Below, piece by piece: positions 1 through 12,829 of a DNA stretch of 64,000 bases; positions within the stretch are counted from its first letter, which is position 1, and each line of letters begins with the position of its first letter. The DNA lies in contig NC_087062.1 of assembly GCF_963678635.1 (NCBI RefSeq), forward strand, positions 66,637,415 to 66,701,414. The letters run 5' to 3'. The DNA comes from Symsagittifera roscoffensis (lineage: Eukaryota > Xenacoelomorpha > Acoela > Convolutidae). The notes under the pieces were generated by a model. It saw only the letters and a list, made by a program, of their open reading frames with translations, searched no databases and was not told the DNA's origin. The translations under genes were made by a program, and so were the position numbers.

Positions 1-3000
1 TTTTGTATTTTGTAGAGAAACAACTAAGGTTTTGGGCAAACTCCAACTTTTTGTAGAAGAAGAATTAACTGAGTGATTATACAAAGAGAATTTTTTTTGT
101 AGAGAAACAACTATTAGATTGAAAATGAGAAAAGTGAAAAAAAAATTTGTTCAAGTTTAATAATTGTAAGCAACTTATAATCATTGAAAACTTTGTTAAA
201 ACTTGAAATTTAAATGATAAAACATAGAAAGAGAACAGAACTCATGCAGTGTATGCGTATATGTACATATTGGATTGAATTGCACTTTGGTAGTGTAGAA
301 CGGTTTCTTTTTTCTTCAACCTTGATGTGTTTATGTCAAATTTTTGTAATTTAATGGAGAAAGAATTCAATTTTTTTAACGTCAAGCGAAAAAAAAATAT
401 GTAGAGAAGCAGCTGAACACAATACTTTCCAAATACTAGTTGCTTAGTTGGCTGATTTTTTCTTTAATTGGCTATCAATAGCCTCAATGCATTTGTAAAA
501 GCTATCTTTTTGTAAGTAGGATTTCGATATAGATAAGTAACACATTTCAGTTCAATTCTGTTCATGTTTCCGAAATATGACTTAATTTTCCGTGTTTTGG
601 CAGATGATTTAATCTTTGATCGAAGAAATGTGCGTTTGACAGCTCAGTTTGAATTAATTTTTGTTACGGACAGCATTGAGGTTGCTTTAATTTATTTTAA
701 CAAATCTAATGCAAAATGTAAATGACAGAAAAAATTAAACAAGGAAGCAAAGCAACCGAGCACAATAATTGAAACGGTTTTCCTTTAGAACATATCGTTT
801 AAATTCCGAGGAATTTTTTGCAATATTTCTTTGTTTGAGTTTCAAATAAAAAATTAGAATCAACAATCAGACGTATGTCTTTGAATTCTTTTTTTTTTCT
901 TTTTATAATGATTGTTTTTAATTGGTCCTAAAATTCAACTGATTTCGAGCAAAAAATTAGTGAGCTTAGACAAAGAACATTGTATCTCAATAAAGCGTCA
1001 TTTGGAGATAAAAATGAGCAAATGTTTTTGAGTTGTCTCCCAATTGCACCAAAGTGCATTCATGAGTCGTTTTTTTCTATATCATTGACATATAAATCGA
1101 AAAAAAAACAACGGACCTAGTACCATGCCTTGTGACACACCTCTATCAGCTTCAAACAAGTCTCAAAAAAATCCATTCCTTTTTTTCATTTGATCATTTT
1201 CATTGCGAAAATCTTTAACTTGTGCAATTTTTTCCAATAAAAACCCAGACAGTGTAATTATTTTTCTAGCACTTAACAGAAAATAGCATCAAAAGAATCT
1301 ATTTCCTCTCGGATACTTTCTGTAATGTATATCGACGGATTTGTGTTGAAAAAATTTTGCATAAATCAAACTGAAAACGAGACGCTTTTTTGATATCTTT
1401 CAAAGTCTTCTGTTTTTTGAGCACGAACAATTTTCCAAAGTCTTCGGAAATTGCAATTGCCAATAACTTTGCTGATATTTTTTGAATCTACCGTGTCATG
1501 AGTCTTAAAAAAGTGTGTGAATTTTGCTTTATTCAATTCAGATGAAAAAAAAGTTCATCTATACAGGCATTGATAACAAAAACAAGGTGTGCATAATTAT
1601 TGATTGGCAGTCAACTGTTCCAGAATTTTTCTGATGTTAATTTTTGAATTACATCAAAGCCCTACTTCACAGTTTTGTACTGAAAGCAGAAAAGTTATTA
1701 AAAGAAGAAGTCAGACTTAACTGGATTATATTGTTGAAACTTAACAGAGCCAAAAAAACTTTGAGAAATTAAAGTTAAAAAAGTTTGAATTTTTTTATCC
1801 TGGGCAATCATTTCTTTGAATGAGTCACCTAATGCCGTCATTCTGTTGTTGCTTGGAAAGGAAGCATGAAATTGATTGATTAGCCTGTCGTGATAATGTT
1901 TTCAAATGGAGAATTATAAATAGAGAACTCTCAAATCAAAAATGCTGATAACACAGAGGAACTAGAGGAATTGATTGTTCAAGAAGATAGCAACTATTTT
2001 CCACAAATCGGATATCAAGACCAAATACTTGTTCCAAAGTTATCCTCAAAGAGAAATGTGCCGCACTGAGCCCTGATTTAGGAGCGAAATCTAAATCTAG
2101 CTTCAACATTAATGAGGTATAGAGTCCAGTGTTGGAAAAATATCTCGTGTAGCAAATATGAAAAAAACTCTTTAGAACTTAGAAGTAACATTGAGTGCTA
2201 TATTCCAATTTCCGATAAATCAGGGCTTGAAATATAAATAAGAATCAGTTTTACAGGAAAAAAAACAGAGAATACATTTGGAGGCTAGAAAATGTGAACA
2301 AAAAGCAGTGGTAGAAGCGGGAAGTATATAATCGACAAAATAATGTATGATTGGAATCCCGGAGGAATGCTGTGGAGGAGAAAATGTCGGAAAAATTTGG
2401 TTATTACTGCCGAAGTCTTGTCAATATTTTGAAATTCGCTAGAGAAGCTGGAGCTGAAACTTGGAAGACAGATATCTCTTTTGTAATTAGATTACCTAGT
2501 CGAATTACAAATACACGACACACAACAGTCCGATTATCTAAACGTGTTGTAAAATTTACAATTCACTGTTCTCTGTAAAAAATGAAAACCTAAACCATGG
2601 AAATCTATGAAAACCGTAAAAACTATGAAGATCTAATGGCTCGGTGCCTAAAATTTGTCAATTTATTGAAACAGAAATCAAGTGTGGAATCAGCTCGGAC
2701 ACAAGAGGGAGTTAGTTATTTCAAATTTAATGAAGAAACAGCGTATTTTGTGTAGGAGGTCTTTATGGATGTGGAAGGAAGCTTCAATACACGATGGGGA
2801 AAATTGAGTGCTGTTTTGTGAAACAATAGCAACCATTTTCGAAAACAATAAATTTTTCTTGTAAAACCAAAAAAGTTAAAATTTTTCATTAAAATCTACG
2901 ACTATTCTAAAATTATCACAATGATTTGGACACAATAAAATATAGCACTAAAACATATCTGAAACATGTTTGAAGGACTATAACTATTACAAGTGCTCCC

Positions 3001-3600
3001 GGTTAAAAATTTCAATACTAGAGATAAAAACCTAGAAAAAGCATTAGATATGTGTCATCATTAAAAATTTTGCATCTGCATTAGCCGCAACTAGTTCGGT
3101 TTTACTTAAATCGAATGATGAAGTTGTCTGGACAAATTTGGTCTCAACCCTTCAAAACACAAAAAAAACTTGCTTTTGCAGAGGGCTTCCATAAGGTATG
3201 AGACTCTATCAGCATAAAAAAGCATCGAGCTTCTCATAAAGCTTGTTATAAAAACAAAAGTATGCCTGAATCAAGATAACTGTTCGAAATTTCACGTACT
3301 AAAACTGAAACTGAAACTGAAGTTCAGATTAGTAAGAAACACTATTGCTATGATAATTTCAGTAAATGTAATGGTGACTCAAGGCAAGTGATTAGGTAAT
3401 TTGGTTTTTGAACTTTGAAAGTTTTGGAAACGTTTTGAATTTTCTTAAAAAGATATCGCATTAAAATAAACAACTTTATCGAGAAGAGCGGTTGAGCAAA
3501 CTCTTCTTCATAGCAGCTAATGCTTAATTTATTTTCTGTAAGAAACCGCTTATGTTTTTGGGAAAAATTCCCAAATCTTGAATAGTTTCACTCTTCTCGC
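1..3600 (+). repeat. Duplicated unit A1 (decayed LINE DNA)
   Basis: First copy of a unit of about 3.6 kb that recurs immediately downstream at 3601-7070. The shared start (TGTAGAGAAACAACTAAGG) is at position 11 here and 3608 in the second copy. The two copies match over their whole length apart from small indels, the largest being about 100 bp of extra sequence near 3690-3790 in A2. The first 2.3 kb is AT-rich with no open coding frame. From about 2340 it carries the remains of a LINE ORF1 protein. No host gene is visible. The window starts inside or at the edge of this unit, so its true left border is unknown. Confidence 0.75.
2340..2860 (+). pseudogene. Decayed LINE ORF1 RRM-like fragment (A1)
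   Basis: This is a remnant of the RNA-binding ORF1 protein of a CR1/Jockey-type LINE. 'IGIPE' at 2350-2364 is the hallmark start of the ORF1 RRM-like domain. After a frameshift, the 75-codon frame from 2351 contains 'DISFVIRLPSR' and 'TVRLSKRVVKF', matching the usual 'DI..AHR.PS ... I.V.F..R..K' pattern of that domain. Downstream (about 2597-2850) a second frame reads 'CLKFVNLLKQKSSVESA' but is interrupted by stops at 'AYFV*' and 'AVL*'. The function in a live element would be RNA binding and chaperoning. Here it is dead. The family assignment is inference from motif pattern. Confidence 0.6.
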
Positions 3601-6600
3601 TTTTTTTGTAGAGAAACAACTAAGGTTTTAGCCAAACTCCGACTTTTTGTAGAAGAAGAATTAACTGAGTGATTATACACAGAGAGTTTCTTGCAATGCT
3701 AAAATAATAGTGTGAAATTGCTACTGGGTAAAATTTTTGATAAGTTACTCATGAATAAAGTGAGATGAAATTACTACATCAAAAATCATCAAAATAAGAT
3801 TGAAAATGAAAAGTGAAAAAAAAATTTGTTCAAGTTTAAAAATCTTAAGCAACTTATAATCATTGAAAACTTTGTTAAGACTTAAATTTTACATGAAAAA
3901 ACATGGAAAGAGAACGGAACTCATGCCGTGTATTCGTATATGTACACATTGAATTGAATTGCACTTTGGTAGTGTAGAACGGTTTCTTTTTTCTTCAACC
4001 TTGATGTGTTTATGTCAAATTTTTGTAATTTAATGGAGAAAGAATTCAATTTTTTTAACGTCAAGCGAAAAAAAAATATGTAGAGAAGCAGCTGAACACA
4101 ATACTTTTCAAATACTAATTGCTTAGTTGGCTGATTTTATCTTTAATTGGCTGTCAATAGCCTCAATGCATTTTTAAAAGCTATCTTTTTGTAAGTAGGA
4201 TTTCGATATAGATAAGTAACACATTTCAGTTCAATTCTGTTCATGTTTCCGAAATATGACCTAAGTTTCCGTGTTTTGGCAGATGATTTAATCTTTGATC
4301 AAAGAAATGTGCGTTTGACAGCTCAGTTTTAATTAATTTTTGTTACGGACAGCATTGAGGTTGCTTTAATTTATTTTAACAAATCTAATGCATAATGTAA
4401 ATGACAGAAAAAATTAAACAAGGAAGCAAAGCAACCGAGCACAATAATTGAAACGGTTTTCCTGTAGAACATATTGTTTGAATTCCTTGGAATTTTTTGC
4501 AATATTTCTTTGTTTGAGTTTCAAATAAAAAATTAGAATCAACAATCAGACGTATGTCTTTGAATTCTTTTTTTTTCTCTTTTTATAATGATTGTTTTTA
4601 ATTGGTCCTAAAATTCAACTCATTTCGAGCAAAAAATTAGTGAGCTTAGACAAGGAACATTGTAACTGATTAAAGCGTCATTTGGAGATAAAAATGAGCA
4701 AATATTTTTGAGTTGTCTCCCAATTGCACCAAAGTGCATTCATGAGATAGTCGTTTTTTTTCTATATCATTGACATATAAATCGAAAAAAAAACAACGGA
4801 CCTAGTACCATGCCTTGTGACACACCTCTAACAGCTTCAAACAAGTCTCAAAAAAATCCATTCCTTTTTTTCATTTGATCATTTCCATTGCGAAAATCTT
4901 TAACTTATGCAATTTTTTCCAATAAAAACCCAGACAGTGTAATTATTTTTCTAGCACTTAAAAAAAAATAGCATCAAAAGAATCTATTTCCTCTCGGATA
5001 CTTTCTGTAATGTAGATCGACGGATTTGTGTTGAAAAATTTTGCATAAATCAAACTGAAAACGAGACGCTTTTTCGATATCTTTCAAAGTCTTCTGTTTT
5101 ATGAGCACGAACAATTTTCCAAAGTCTTCGGAAATTGCAATTGCAAATAACTTTGCTGATATTTTTTGAATCTTACCTGTCATCACTTTTAAAAAAGTGT
5201 GTGAATTTTGCTTTATTCAGTTCAGATGAAAAAAGTTCATCTATACAGGCATTGATAACAAAAACAAGGTGTGCATAATTATTGATTGGCAGTCAACTGT
5301 TCCAGAATTTGTCTGATTTTAATTTTTGAATTACATCAAAGCCCTACTTCACAGTTTTGTACTGAAAGCAGAAAAGTTATTAAAAAAAGAAGTCAGACTT
5401 AACTGGATTATATTGTTGAAACTTAACAGAGCCAAAAAAAACTTGCCCAATTTTGAGAAATTAAAGTTAAAAAAGTTTGAATTTTCTTATCCTGGGCAAT
5501 CATTTCTTTGAATGAGTCACCTATTGCCGTCATTCTGTTGTTGCTTGGAAAGGAAGCATGAAAATGATTGATTAGCCTGTCGTGATAATGTTTTCAAATG
5601 GAGAATTATAAATAGAGAACTCTCAAATCAAAAATGCTGATAACACAGAGGAACTAGAGGAATTGATTGTTCAAGAAGATAGCAACTATTTTCCACAAAT
5701 CGGATATCAAGGCCAAATATTTGTTCCAAAGTTATCCTCAAAGGGAAATGTGCCGCAGTGAGCCCGAATTTAGGAGCGAAATCTAAATCTAGCTTCAACA
5801 TTAATGAGGTATAGAGTCCAGTGTTGGAAAAAAGTTCTCGTGTAGCAAATATGAAAAAACTCTTTAGAACTTAGAAGTAACATTGAGTGATATATTCCAA
5901 TTTCTGATAAATCAGGGCTTGAAATTTAACAAAGAATCAGTTTTACAGGAAAAAAAAACAGAGAATAGATTTGGAGGCTAGAAAATGTGAAAAAAAACAG
6001 TGGTAGAAGCGGAAAGTATATAATAGACAGTAAAATGTAAGAATTATTGGAATCCCGGAGGAATACTGTGGAGGGGAAAAAGGCGGAAAATTTGGTTATT
6101 ACTGCCGAAATCTTGATAATATTTTGAAATTCGTCAAAGAAGCTGGAGCTGAAATTTGGAAGACAGATATCTCTTTTGTCATTGGATTACCTAGTCGAAT
6201 TACAAATACCCAACACACAACAGTCCGATTATCTAAACGTGTTGTCAAATTTACAACTCACAGTTCTCTGTAAAAAAATGAAAACCTAAACCATGGAAAT
6301 CTATGAAAACCGTAAAAACTATGAAGATCTAATGGCTCCGTGCCTAAAATTTGTCAATTTATTGAAACAGAAATCAAGTGTGGAATCAGCTCGGACACAA
6401 GAGGGAGTTAGTTATTTCAAATTTAATGAAGAAACAGCGTATTTTGTGTAGGAGGTCTTTATGGATGTGGAAGGAAGCTTCAATACACGATGGGGGAAAT
6501 TGAGTGCTGTTTTGTCAAACAATAGCAACCGTTTTCGAAAACAAAAATTCTTCTTCGAAAACCAAAAAAGTTAAAATTTTTCATTAAAATCTACGACTAT

Positions 6601-7070
6601 TCTAAAATTACCACAATGGTTTGGTCGCAAAAAAATATAGCACAAATACATAACTGAAACATGTTTGATGGACTGTAATTGTTACAAAAGCTCCCGGTTA
6701 AAAATTTCAATACTATAGATAAAAACCTAGAAAAAGCATTAGAGATGAGTCATCATTAATAAGTTTGCATCTGCATTAGCCGCAACTAGTTCAGTTTTAC
6801 TTAATCCGAATTGTGAAGTTGGTCTCAGCCCTTCAAAACATCAAAAACTTGCTTTTGCAGAGGGCGTCCTTAAGGTATGAGTCTCTCTTAGCATAAAGTA
6901 GCATCGAACTTCTCATAAAGCTTGTTATAAGAACAAAAGTATGCCTGAATCAAGATAACTTTTCGAAATTTCACGTACTAAAACTGAAAGTGAAACTGTA
7001 GTTCAGAATAGTAAGAAACACTACTGCTATGATAAATTCAGTAAATGTATTGGTGACTCAAGGCAAGTGA
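3601..7070 (+). repeat. Duplicated unit A2 (tandem copy of A1)
   Basis: Second, directly repeated copy of the 1-3600 unit. The offset is about 3597 bp at its start and about 3697 bp near the ORF1 remnant because of an extra segment near 3690-3790. It includes the ORF1 scrap at 6040-6530 and short chance frames at 4974-5186 and 5326-5511, which I do not treat as genes. After about 7070 the sequence runs on into LINE reverse transcriptase remnants that A1 lacks. A1 therefore looks like a truncated duplicate. Confidence 0.75.
6040..6530 (+). pseudogene. Decayed LINE ORF1 RRM-like fragment (A2)
   Basis: This is equivalent to the A1 fragment. 'IGIPE' is at 6046-6060, followed after frameshifts by a segment ending 'TVRLSKRVVKF' near 6230-6250. 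The downstream 'CLKFVNLLKQKSSVESA' frame (about 6340) is interrupted at the same 'AYFV*' codon as in A1, so that stop predates the tandem duplication. The third copy at 17219 reads through. This is a non-functional LINE remnant. Confidence 0.6.
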
Positions 7071-7639
7071 TTAGGCTTTGATTATGAAATTAGGTTAACC
7101 AAAACCTCTGAAAATAAATTCAATAAACTCAAACAGTGGTGAATCATTAGCTGATCTTGCAAATAGATTCTTGTCGTTCTTGCATCGTTCTTGCAAATAG
7201 ATTTCTTGTCTTCTTATCTCCGATTGGAAATAGCAAAAGTCAGTAAAACACCAAATTTTGGAGTTGATCAAGTTTTCACCACTACAAATTTTGAATGCGA
7301 AGATAGCGTGCTGCGGAGTTGGGAATTCAGATTATTCTTTCTAGGCTGCAACATGAAACGTTCTCTGATGTTGATAGAACGAATAACCTCCTTGTGCAAG
7401 CGCATTCGCAATTGTACCTATTTTGAAATACTCGGCTGAATTTTCTCTGAAATCAAGATTTTTTCTTTTATATCTTGAGCAAGTGGTTGTTTGTCTTTTG
7501 TTTAGGGATGAACTTACAATTGATATCGGTAATTGTAGCAAATATTACATCTTGTAACATGGAGTAAGGTGTTCGAGCGAGCGAAATACAACAGAGAATA
7601 AATTTACCTGGAAGTTAACTCAACTATTTCATTATGCAG

Positions 7640-8600
7640 CTTAGCTTCCGCAAAAATCACAGCACTGTTGATGCCATTGCGGAATCAACTGAAAAGTTTG
7701 CTTGTATTCAAGCACATTGGTCAAGCTAACAACCTCTATTGGTTTGAAAAAAATCTTTCGATACTCTTGATCACTAAATTGTTTTTGCAAAAGCTAAAAA
7801 TGTATGGAGTAAGCCGAAACAATTTGAATTAAGTCATCAAAGCTACTTGAAGCATCGGAAAACAATTTCTAAAAGTTGACACTATCAATTCATCATGACA
7901 GAGTTTAAATTGCGTCGTTCCTCAAGGTTCAATTTTGGGACCACTTTTGTTTCTGATATACCAAAACGAGTTTCCAAAAAACTGCTTTTTTTAGTGAAGT
8001 CTTTTTTGTTTTAGAAGACGTACACGTAATTAGTTTAAACTGCTCAAACGAAAAAATAAAAAAGACTTAGAAGCTTTCACCAAATGATTAATAATCATAT
8101 TAATCGTCTCTAAAATTAGATAAAAATTTTCACGTTCGTCATCTTCGATAAGTGCTTCCAATTATCAATTTCAAATCAATCAGGTACTCTGAATGAGGTA
8201 ACGAGGTAATATCGTGGTAATTGTTTAGATGACCAAATATCAATTAATGTTCAAACTGATTTTGTTCGAACCAAGTTAAGAAAACAATCTGACATTGATT
8301 CAAATATGTGCGACTATGTTACATTACCATTTATTTCAAGTACTAAAGATCTACCATTAAGCCAGTTTACGGGGTATACTGTATACATGTGTTTTAGTCC
8401 ACGGTCGTACTTTCTATACTAGCCTTTGCCACTTTTGACAATACAAAAAAAATATTGGGTTGAGTTACTTTGAGAGAAACTATTAAAAAACAGACAAAAG
8501 TTATTCCTTATGAAAAAATTTTAGAAGTTCACGAGCTTCATAAGTTCAATGTTTTAAATTTCAAATTGCGATCAGTCTCAGGATAACCTTCAGAATTATT
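7640..8600 (+). pseudogene. Decayed CR1/Jockey-like LINE reverse transcriptase (E1)
   Basis: Three RT landmarks appear in order although the frame is broken. 'FRKNHSTVDAIAE' at about 7645-7683 is the LINE 'FR+.HST..A' motif. 'SFDTLDH' at about 7753-7773 is the catalytic 'D.SKAFDT.DH' block. 'VPQGSILGPLLFLIYQNEFP' at 7917-7976 is the highly diagnostic RT block 4. Further on (to about 8600), in-frame scraps resemble the thumb and C-terminal LINE sequence. Stops and frameshifts separate the motifs, so the gene is dead. CR1 or Jockey superfamily is inferred from motif spelling. Confidence 0.85.
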
Positions 8601-8985
8601 TCTAAATAATTTTTTCAAAATCGATGCGCTTTTAGACAATAATAGATAAACAGTATTAGATTTGATGAAAAAACCTAATCATTAAATCAAAATGAACATT
8701 GTCCTCGATTTGTTACCAGACGACGAAACTTTAGAAAAATACTTCAGAAAAAAACTATTTCCACCATTTTCACTGGTTTTCTGAAGCTAAAATTGAACAT
8801 ATTCCTCACCAAAATTGCAATATAATCATTTGAGCAATGAAGAATTGATCAAACTAGATGAAAAAAATGAATGTCTTATAAGTAATATGATGTTTCTATA
8901 GATCAAATCAGACGTGCAAGTCATTGACAAATATTTTTAACAGTTTTGATGTGGGTTTCAATTCGCCTTTGTCTTTCGAAAGTTT

Positions 8986-9191
8986 CTAGCGGTGCTCGTC
9001 CATTGGTTGCTGCCGCATGAGCTCAGCTTGTTGTCTTCTGACTCTCAAGCCTCCCTTGAAAGAAATTAATGTTACGATGGCTCCAGCGAGGAGAAATACT
9101 TAGTACAATCAGTAACCGTTAAGTGAAAAATTTTTGTTTTGTGTAATGAATCCGGGTGAAAGTACTTACGATTAGCAAACGTTTTCAACAT
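8986..9191 (-). CDS. Candidate spliced 44-residue membrane protein, copy 1
   Basis: On the minus strand, exon 1 is 9191-9170 (ATG plus 22 nt). A 71-bp intron follows (9169-9099) with a perfect GTAAGT donor and a TACTAAG acceptor. Exon 2 is 9098-8986 and ends in TAG. The product is 44 residues, starts 'MLKTFANLFLLAGAIVTLIS', and is an N-terminal hydrophobic helix followed by a basic, glutamine-rich tail ('LRVRRQQAELMRQQP'). This would fit a small single-pass membrane protein, for example mitochondrial or ER. I recognise no family. An upstream out-of-frame ATG (8-codon uORF overlapping the start) weakens the case. A second copy lies at 19876-20081. Expression is unproven, and this may be a duplicated pseudogene or chance. 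Confidence 0.3.
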
Positions 9192-11590
9192 TTGAAGTTG
9201 TTTTTGTCCATTGTTACTTCGCTTTTTTTGGATACAACAACATTTAGCTTATTCAGATGGAACCACTCATTGTTCAGTAGATGCACAATTTGTCGAGAGG
9301 GTGCAACATACCCTTTTTGTGTAATTTTTTTTTACTCATTTGAAAGATCTATTCTTTGGTTTTTGCATTTTGGCCTTAAAACGTTTTCTATCTAATTTTT
9401 TTAATCTGTTGTATCTGAGATTATTCATTTTCAGGGCAGCATTGGGCATTTCGTTCGGGATCGTCAGCAACTTTTAAAAATTTTTTCCGACTTATCCATT
9501 TTTATCATTGTGCGATAAGAAAAGTTCGATTGCGGTACTTTAAAACAAACAAGAGAACAAGATTGTAGAATAAGATTATGAACATTTATTTCGAGGATTT
9601 CCAAAGTTTCCTTGTCGTCGGCCTGTTAAAAATATGTTTTCAACTTACGAAAAGCATTCCGCAATAACATTGAGGTAGTAAAAAACTATTCTTGAGAGGT
9701 TATCTCGTTGTATCAATCAAAGCATTATTCAATCATCATCTCAGGAGTGCAAAAATTAACTTCAAAATACATGCAACAGACAATTCCATCATTGTTATAA
9801 TCAAGAAGGGTAGATTTTAGTTGACAACTTTCTGGATGCTTCAAAGTCAACTTGATTTATTCATAAAATTTTGCCGATGACTTTTGATAGCGTAGCTATG
9901 CCCTTTCAACCTGTGCGCGGGCCATCGCACGACGTATGAGCCCATTTTAATTGACCTTCTAATGCTGAAAAAAAATTTCTGTTAAATCTCCTTTTTGTTA
10001 AATATAAAAAAAAATTTAACAAATTATCAGGCCTCAGAAAGTATTTTTTTGTCGGCAATCAAAGGAAGCGTACTATTTCATTCTCACGAGATCTTGTTTA
10101 CATTTTTAAATCGTTGTGTATCTGATAGACACTAGAATTCACACTGTTAATCCGTTCTCTCATATCAGGTTAATTCTTCTGAGTTTCTTTCAACACTCAT
10201 TTATTCTAAGCAGGTGTTAGTATCTCAATCTGGATGACTTTATTCCCACCCATATGACTCTCTTCTCTTTCATTTTCGTTATCTTTTCCTTTTTGCCCTA
10301 ATTTATGAAAATGCAAGGTTTTTGGCTGGGTTAAAGATTGTATAAGCAGCGCTGAAAATTTGTTCGTGTATAATTAACTGCGGTAAATTTCCGACATCAC
10401 AGTCCAGTATTCGTTCAAATTCTGGGCCCCTCTGCGGTAAAGTCTCTTGACCGCCTGGATATGGTAAAATTTCCGTTTTTTATTTCTCAGAAATGTATTT
10501 AAAACGATTCTTTTTTGATTTGTACATCTCAAAAAATTATTTAAAACAATCAATTTTCGTTAGAATAGCTACTTAAATTTTTGGTGTTTTGAATAGCTTT
10601 TCATTTTTTGGTGTTGTGAGTATTCAGCGGTGTGGGAATACACGAGGTGATATGCTGAAGAACTAGTGTAGTATCTTCCTTCACCATGATCTTTTCCGAG
10701 TTTCTGATATACTTTTTCAAGAGGGTTGGAAATCAGGAAAATAGACTTGCTACTTGGCTGGTTACTTGGTACACTTGAAATTTTGTACTTGTTTTTAAGT
10801 GAAAGCACTGTCTGAAAACAATTTGCTTGGTAAGTATGCTGTTTTACTTAGTAATTGGTTGAATCTGCTACCTGGAAAGCCGTGTCAGATCATTTTTCTG
10901 CACAACAGTCCGATTATCTAACCGTGTAGTCAAATATGAAATTCTGGATTCTCGGTACAAAAAATGTAACCTAAGCCAATCCAATCCGTGAAGTCCGTGA
11001 AAACTATGAAGCTCTGAAGTCTCCTTGCCTAAAGTTTGTCAGTCTTTTGAAACTATAGTCAAGAGTGGAATCAGCTCGGACACAAGAGGTAAATAGTTAT
11101 TTCAAATTTAATGAAGACACATCATTAATTGTATAAGAGGGCTTTATGAAAATAGAAGGAGCTTTAATACACAATGGTAGAAATTACGAGCTGTTTTTCG
11201 AAACAATAGCAACCATATTCGAAAACGATAAATACTTCTACTAAAACCTAAACTGTTAACTTTTTTCACTCTAAAATTACCACAATGATTTGGACGCACT
11301 ATTACATCGCACTAATACATAACTTAAATATGGTTGAAGGACTGTAATTATCTTAAAAGCTACCGGTTAAATTTTTCAATACTATAGATAAAAAACCTAT
11401 AAAAAGCATTAGAGGGTCAGTCATCATTAAAGAATTTCCATCTCCATTAGCCCTATTAGTTTGGTTTTACTTAAAGCGAATGATGAAGTTTCTGGTTAAT
11501 ATTAGTCTGAGCACTTCAAAACATAAAAAATTTACTTTTGCAGAGGGCTTCGATAAGTTTTAAGAGTCTATTAGCATCAGGTATCATAGT

Positions 11591-12790
11591 GTTTTTCTAT
11601 GCGGTGATATTTATATTAATGTTCCCAAAACAAACAATGGATTCAACCACCTCATCAAACAACCAACGAGAATAGGAAGTACATGGGAGAAACCTTAAGT
11701 TCGCGTAAAAGTGAAAGATGTTCATTTTAAACTCTCCTAAAAGCTTTAAAATTAATATTTTATTGATCAAAATCCAATTTTGTTAAAACCTTTGACCACA
11801 ACAACCAACGTGACCACTTTCTAAAAAGGTGGTCTTTCTTAAAGCATTTTTTGATACCACTTTCTTAAAATCTCATTCGCAGATAGATGAAATTATAGTC
11901 GCTTTGATCCATGAATTACACGGTTCCAGAACCCCAGACTCAACAAAAGCAATTGATGATATAATTATAGATTTTCAGTTAAAACACGATGATGTTTTCG
12001 ACAATAACGCATCATTGAAAACATCAAAGAACGGAAATCTTGCCGATGGTTGGCTAATCATAATGGAACGTTACTTGCCAAGCGTAACAGGCTTCATATA
12101 GCTTGCTATGAAAATAAAGGTATGCCTGAATCAAGATAACACTTCGGAATTTCACGTAATAAAATTGAAACACTATTACGGAAATAATTTCTAAAAGTTG
12201 ACACCACCAATTCATCGTAACAGAGTTTAAATCATGTTGATCCTCAATTTGTGGCCCACTTGTTCTTCTGATATACATAAATGAGTTTCCAAAGCTCTGC
12301 TTTTTTTGAAGTCTTTTTTTTGCAAAAGACGGACACGTAATTTGCTTAAGCTCTTCAAACAAAAACTTAATAAAGTCTTAGAAGATGTCAGCAAATGGTT
12401 AATAATCAATTAGATGTCTCTAAAACGGTCTAAAGCTATTCACGTTCCTTATCATCGATAAGAGCTTCCAAGCATCAATTCAAATCAATAACGTACTCTA
12501 AACGATTGCATCATCTCGCACATATATTGGTTTTCATTTAGATGCCAAGTTATCAATCATTGTTCAGATTGATTTTGTTTGAACCAAGCTTAAATACGTC
12601 CTGTTGCTACATTACGGTTCAGTTCAAGTATCACAGATCTAACATAAAACCAGTGTACGGCAATTGGCCTAGCTTAGTTACCGGAAAACAAAGCTTTAGA
12701 AAATTCATCAAAAAGTACACTGCTTTCATCAAAACTCATCAAAAAGTACACTGAAAATTCAACAAACTGCTCAACAAACTTGAGATCTAT
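11591..12790 (+). pseudogene. Decayed LINE endonuclease and RT tail (B1)
   Basis: The frame from 11591 reads 'VFLCGDIYIN' and, a few residues later, 'GFNHLIKQPTR'. This matches the 'CGDFN.N ... L...PTR' signature of APE-type LINE endonuclease and ends at a stop near 11697. A 90-codon open frame at 11829-12101 has no motif I recognise and is probably linker sequence. From about 12230 a degraded RT block 4 tail and the palm/thumb segment ('LFKQKLNKVLEDVSKWL') run to about 12790. The whole is a non-functional 5' and 3' mosaic lacking the central RT. Confidence 0.65.
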
Positions 12791-12829
12791 TCATATTGAG
12801 CAATGAAGATCTGAAATGGTTTTACAGTG

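Larger units (their letters stand above)
7071..9825 (+). repeat. Segment E1, recurring at about 17.98-20.73 kb
   Basis: This is a 2.75-kb stretch repeated with an offset of about 10,890 bp (7640 matches 18531; 9191 matches 20081). It contains the best LINE RT remnants in the window on the plus strand and the candidate spliced small ORF on the minus strand. The rest (about 8600-8980 and 9200-9825) is AT-rich without supportable genes. Short frames at 7191-7439 (+), 7341-7541 (-) and 9156-9395 (+) have no recognisable features. Confidence 0.7.
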
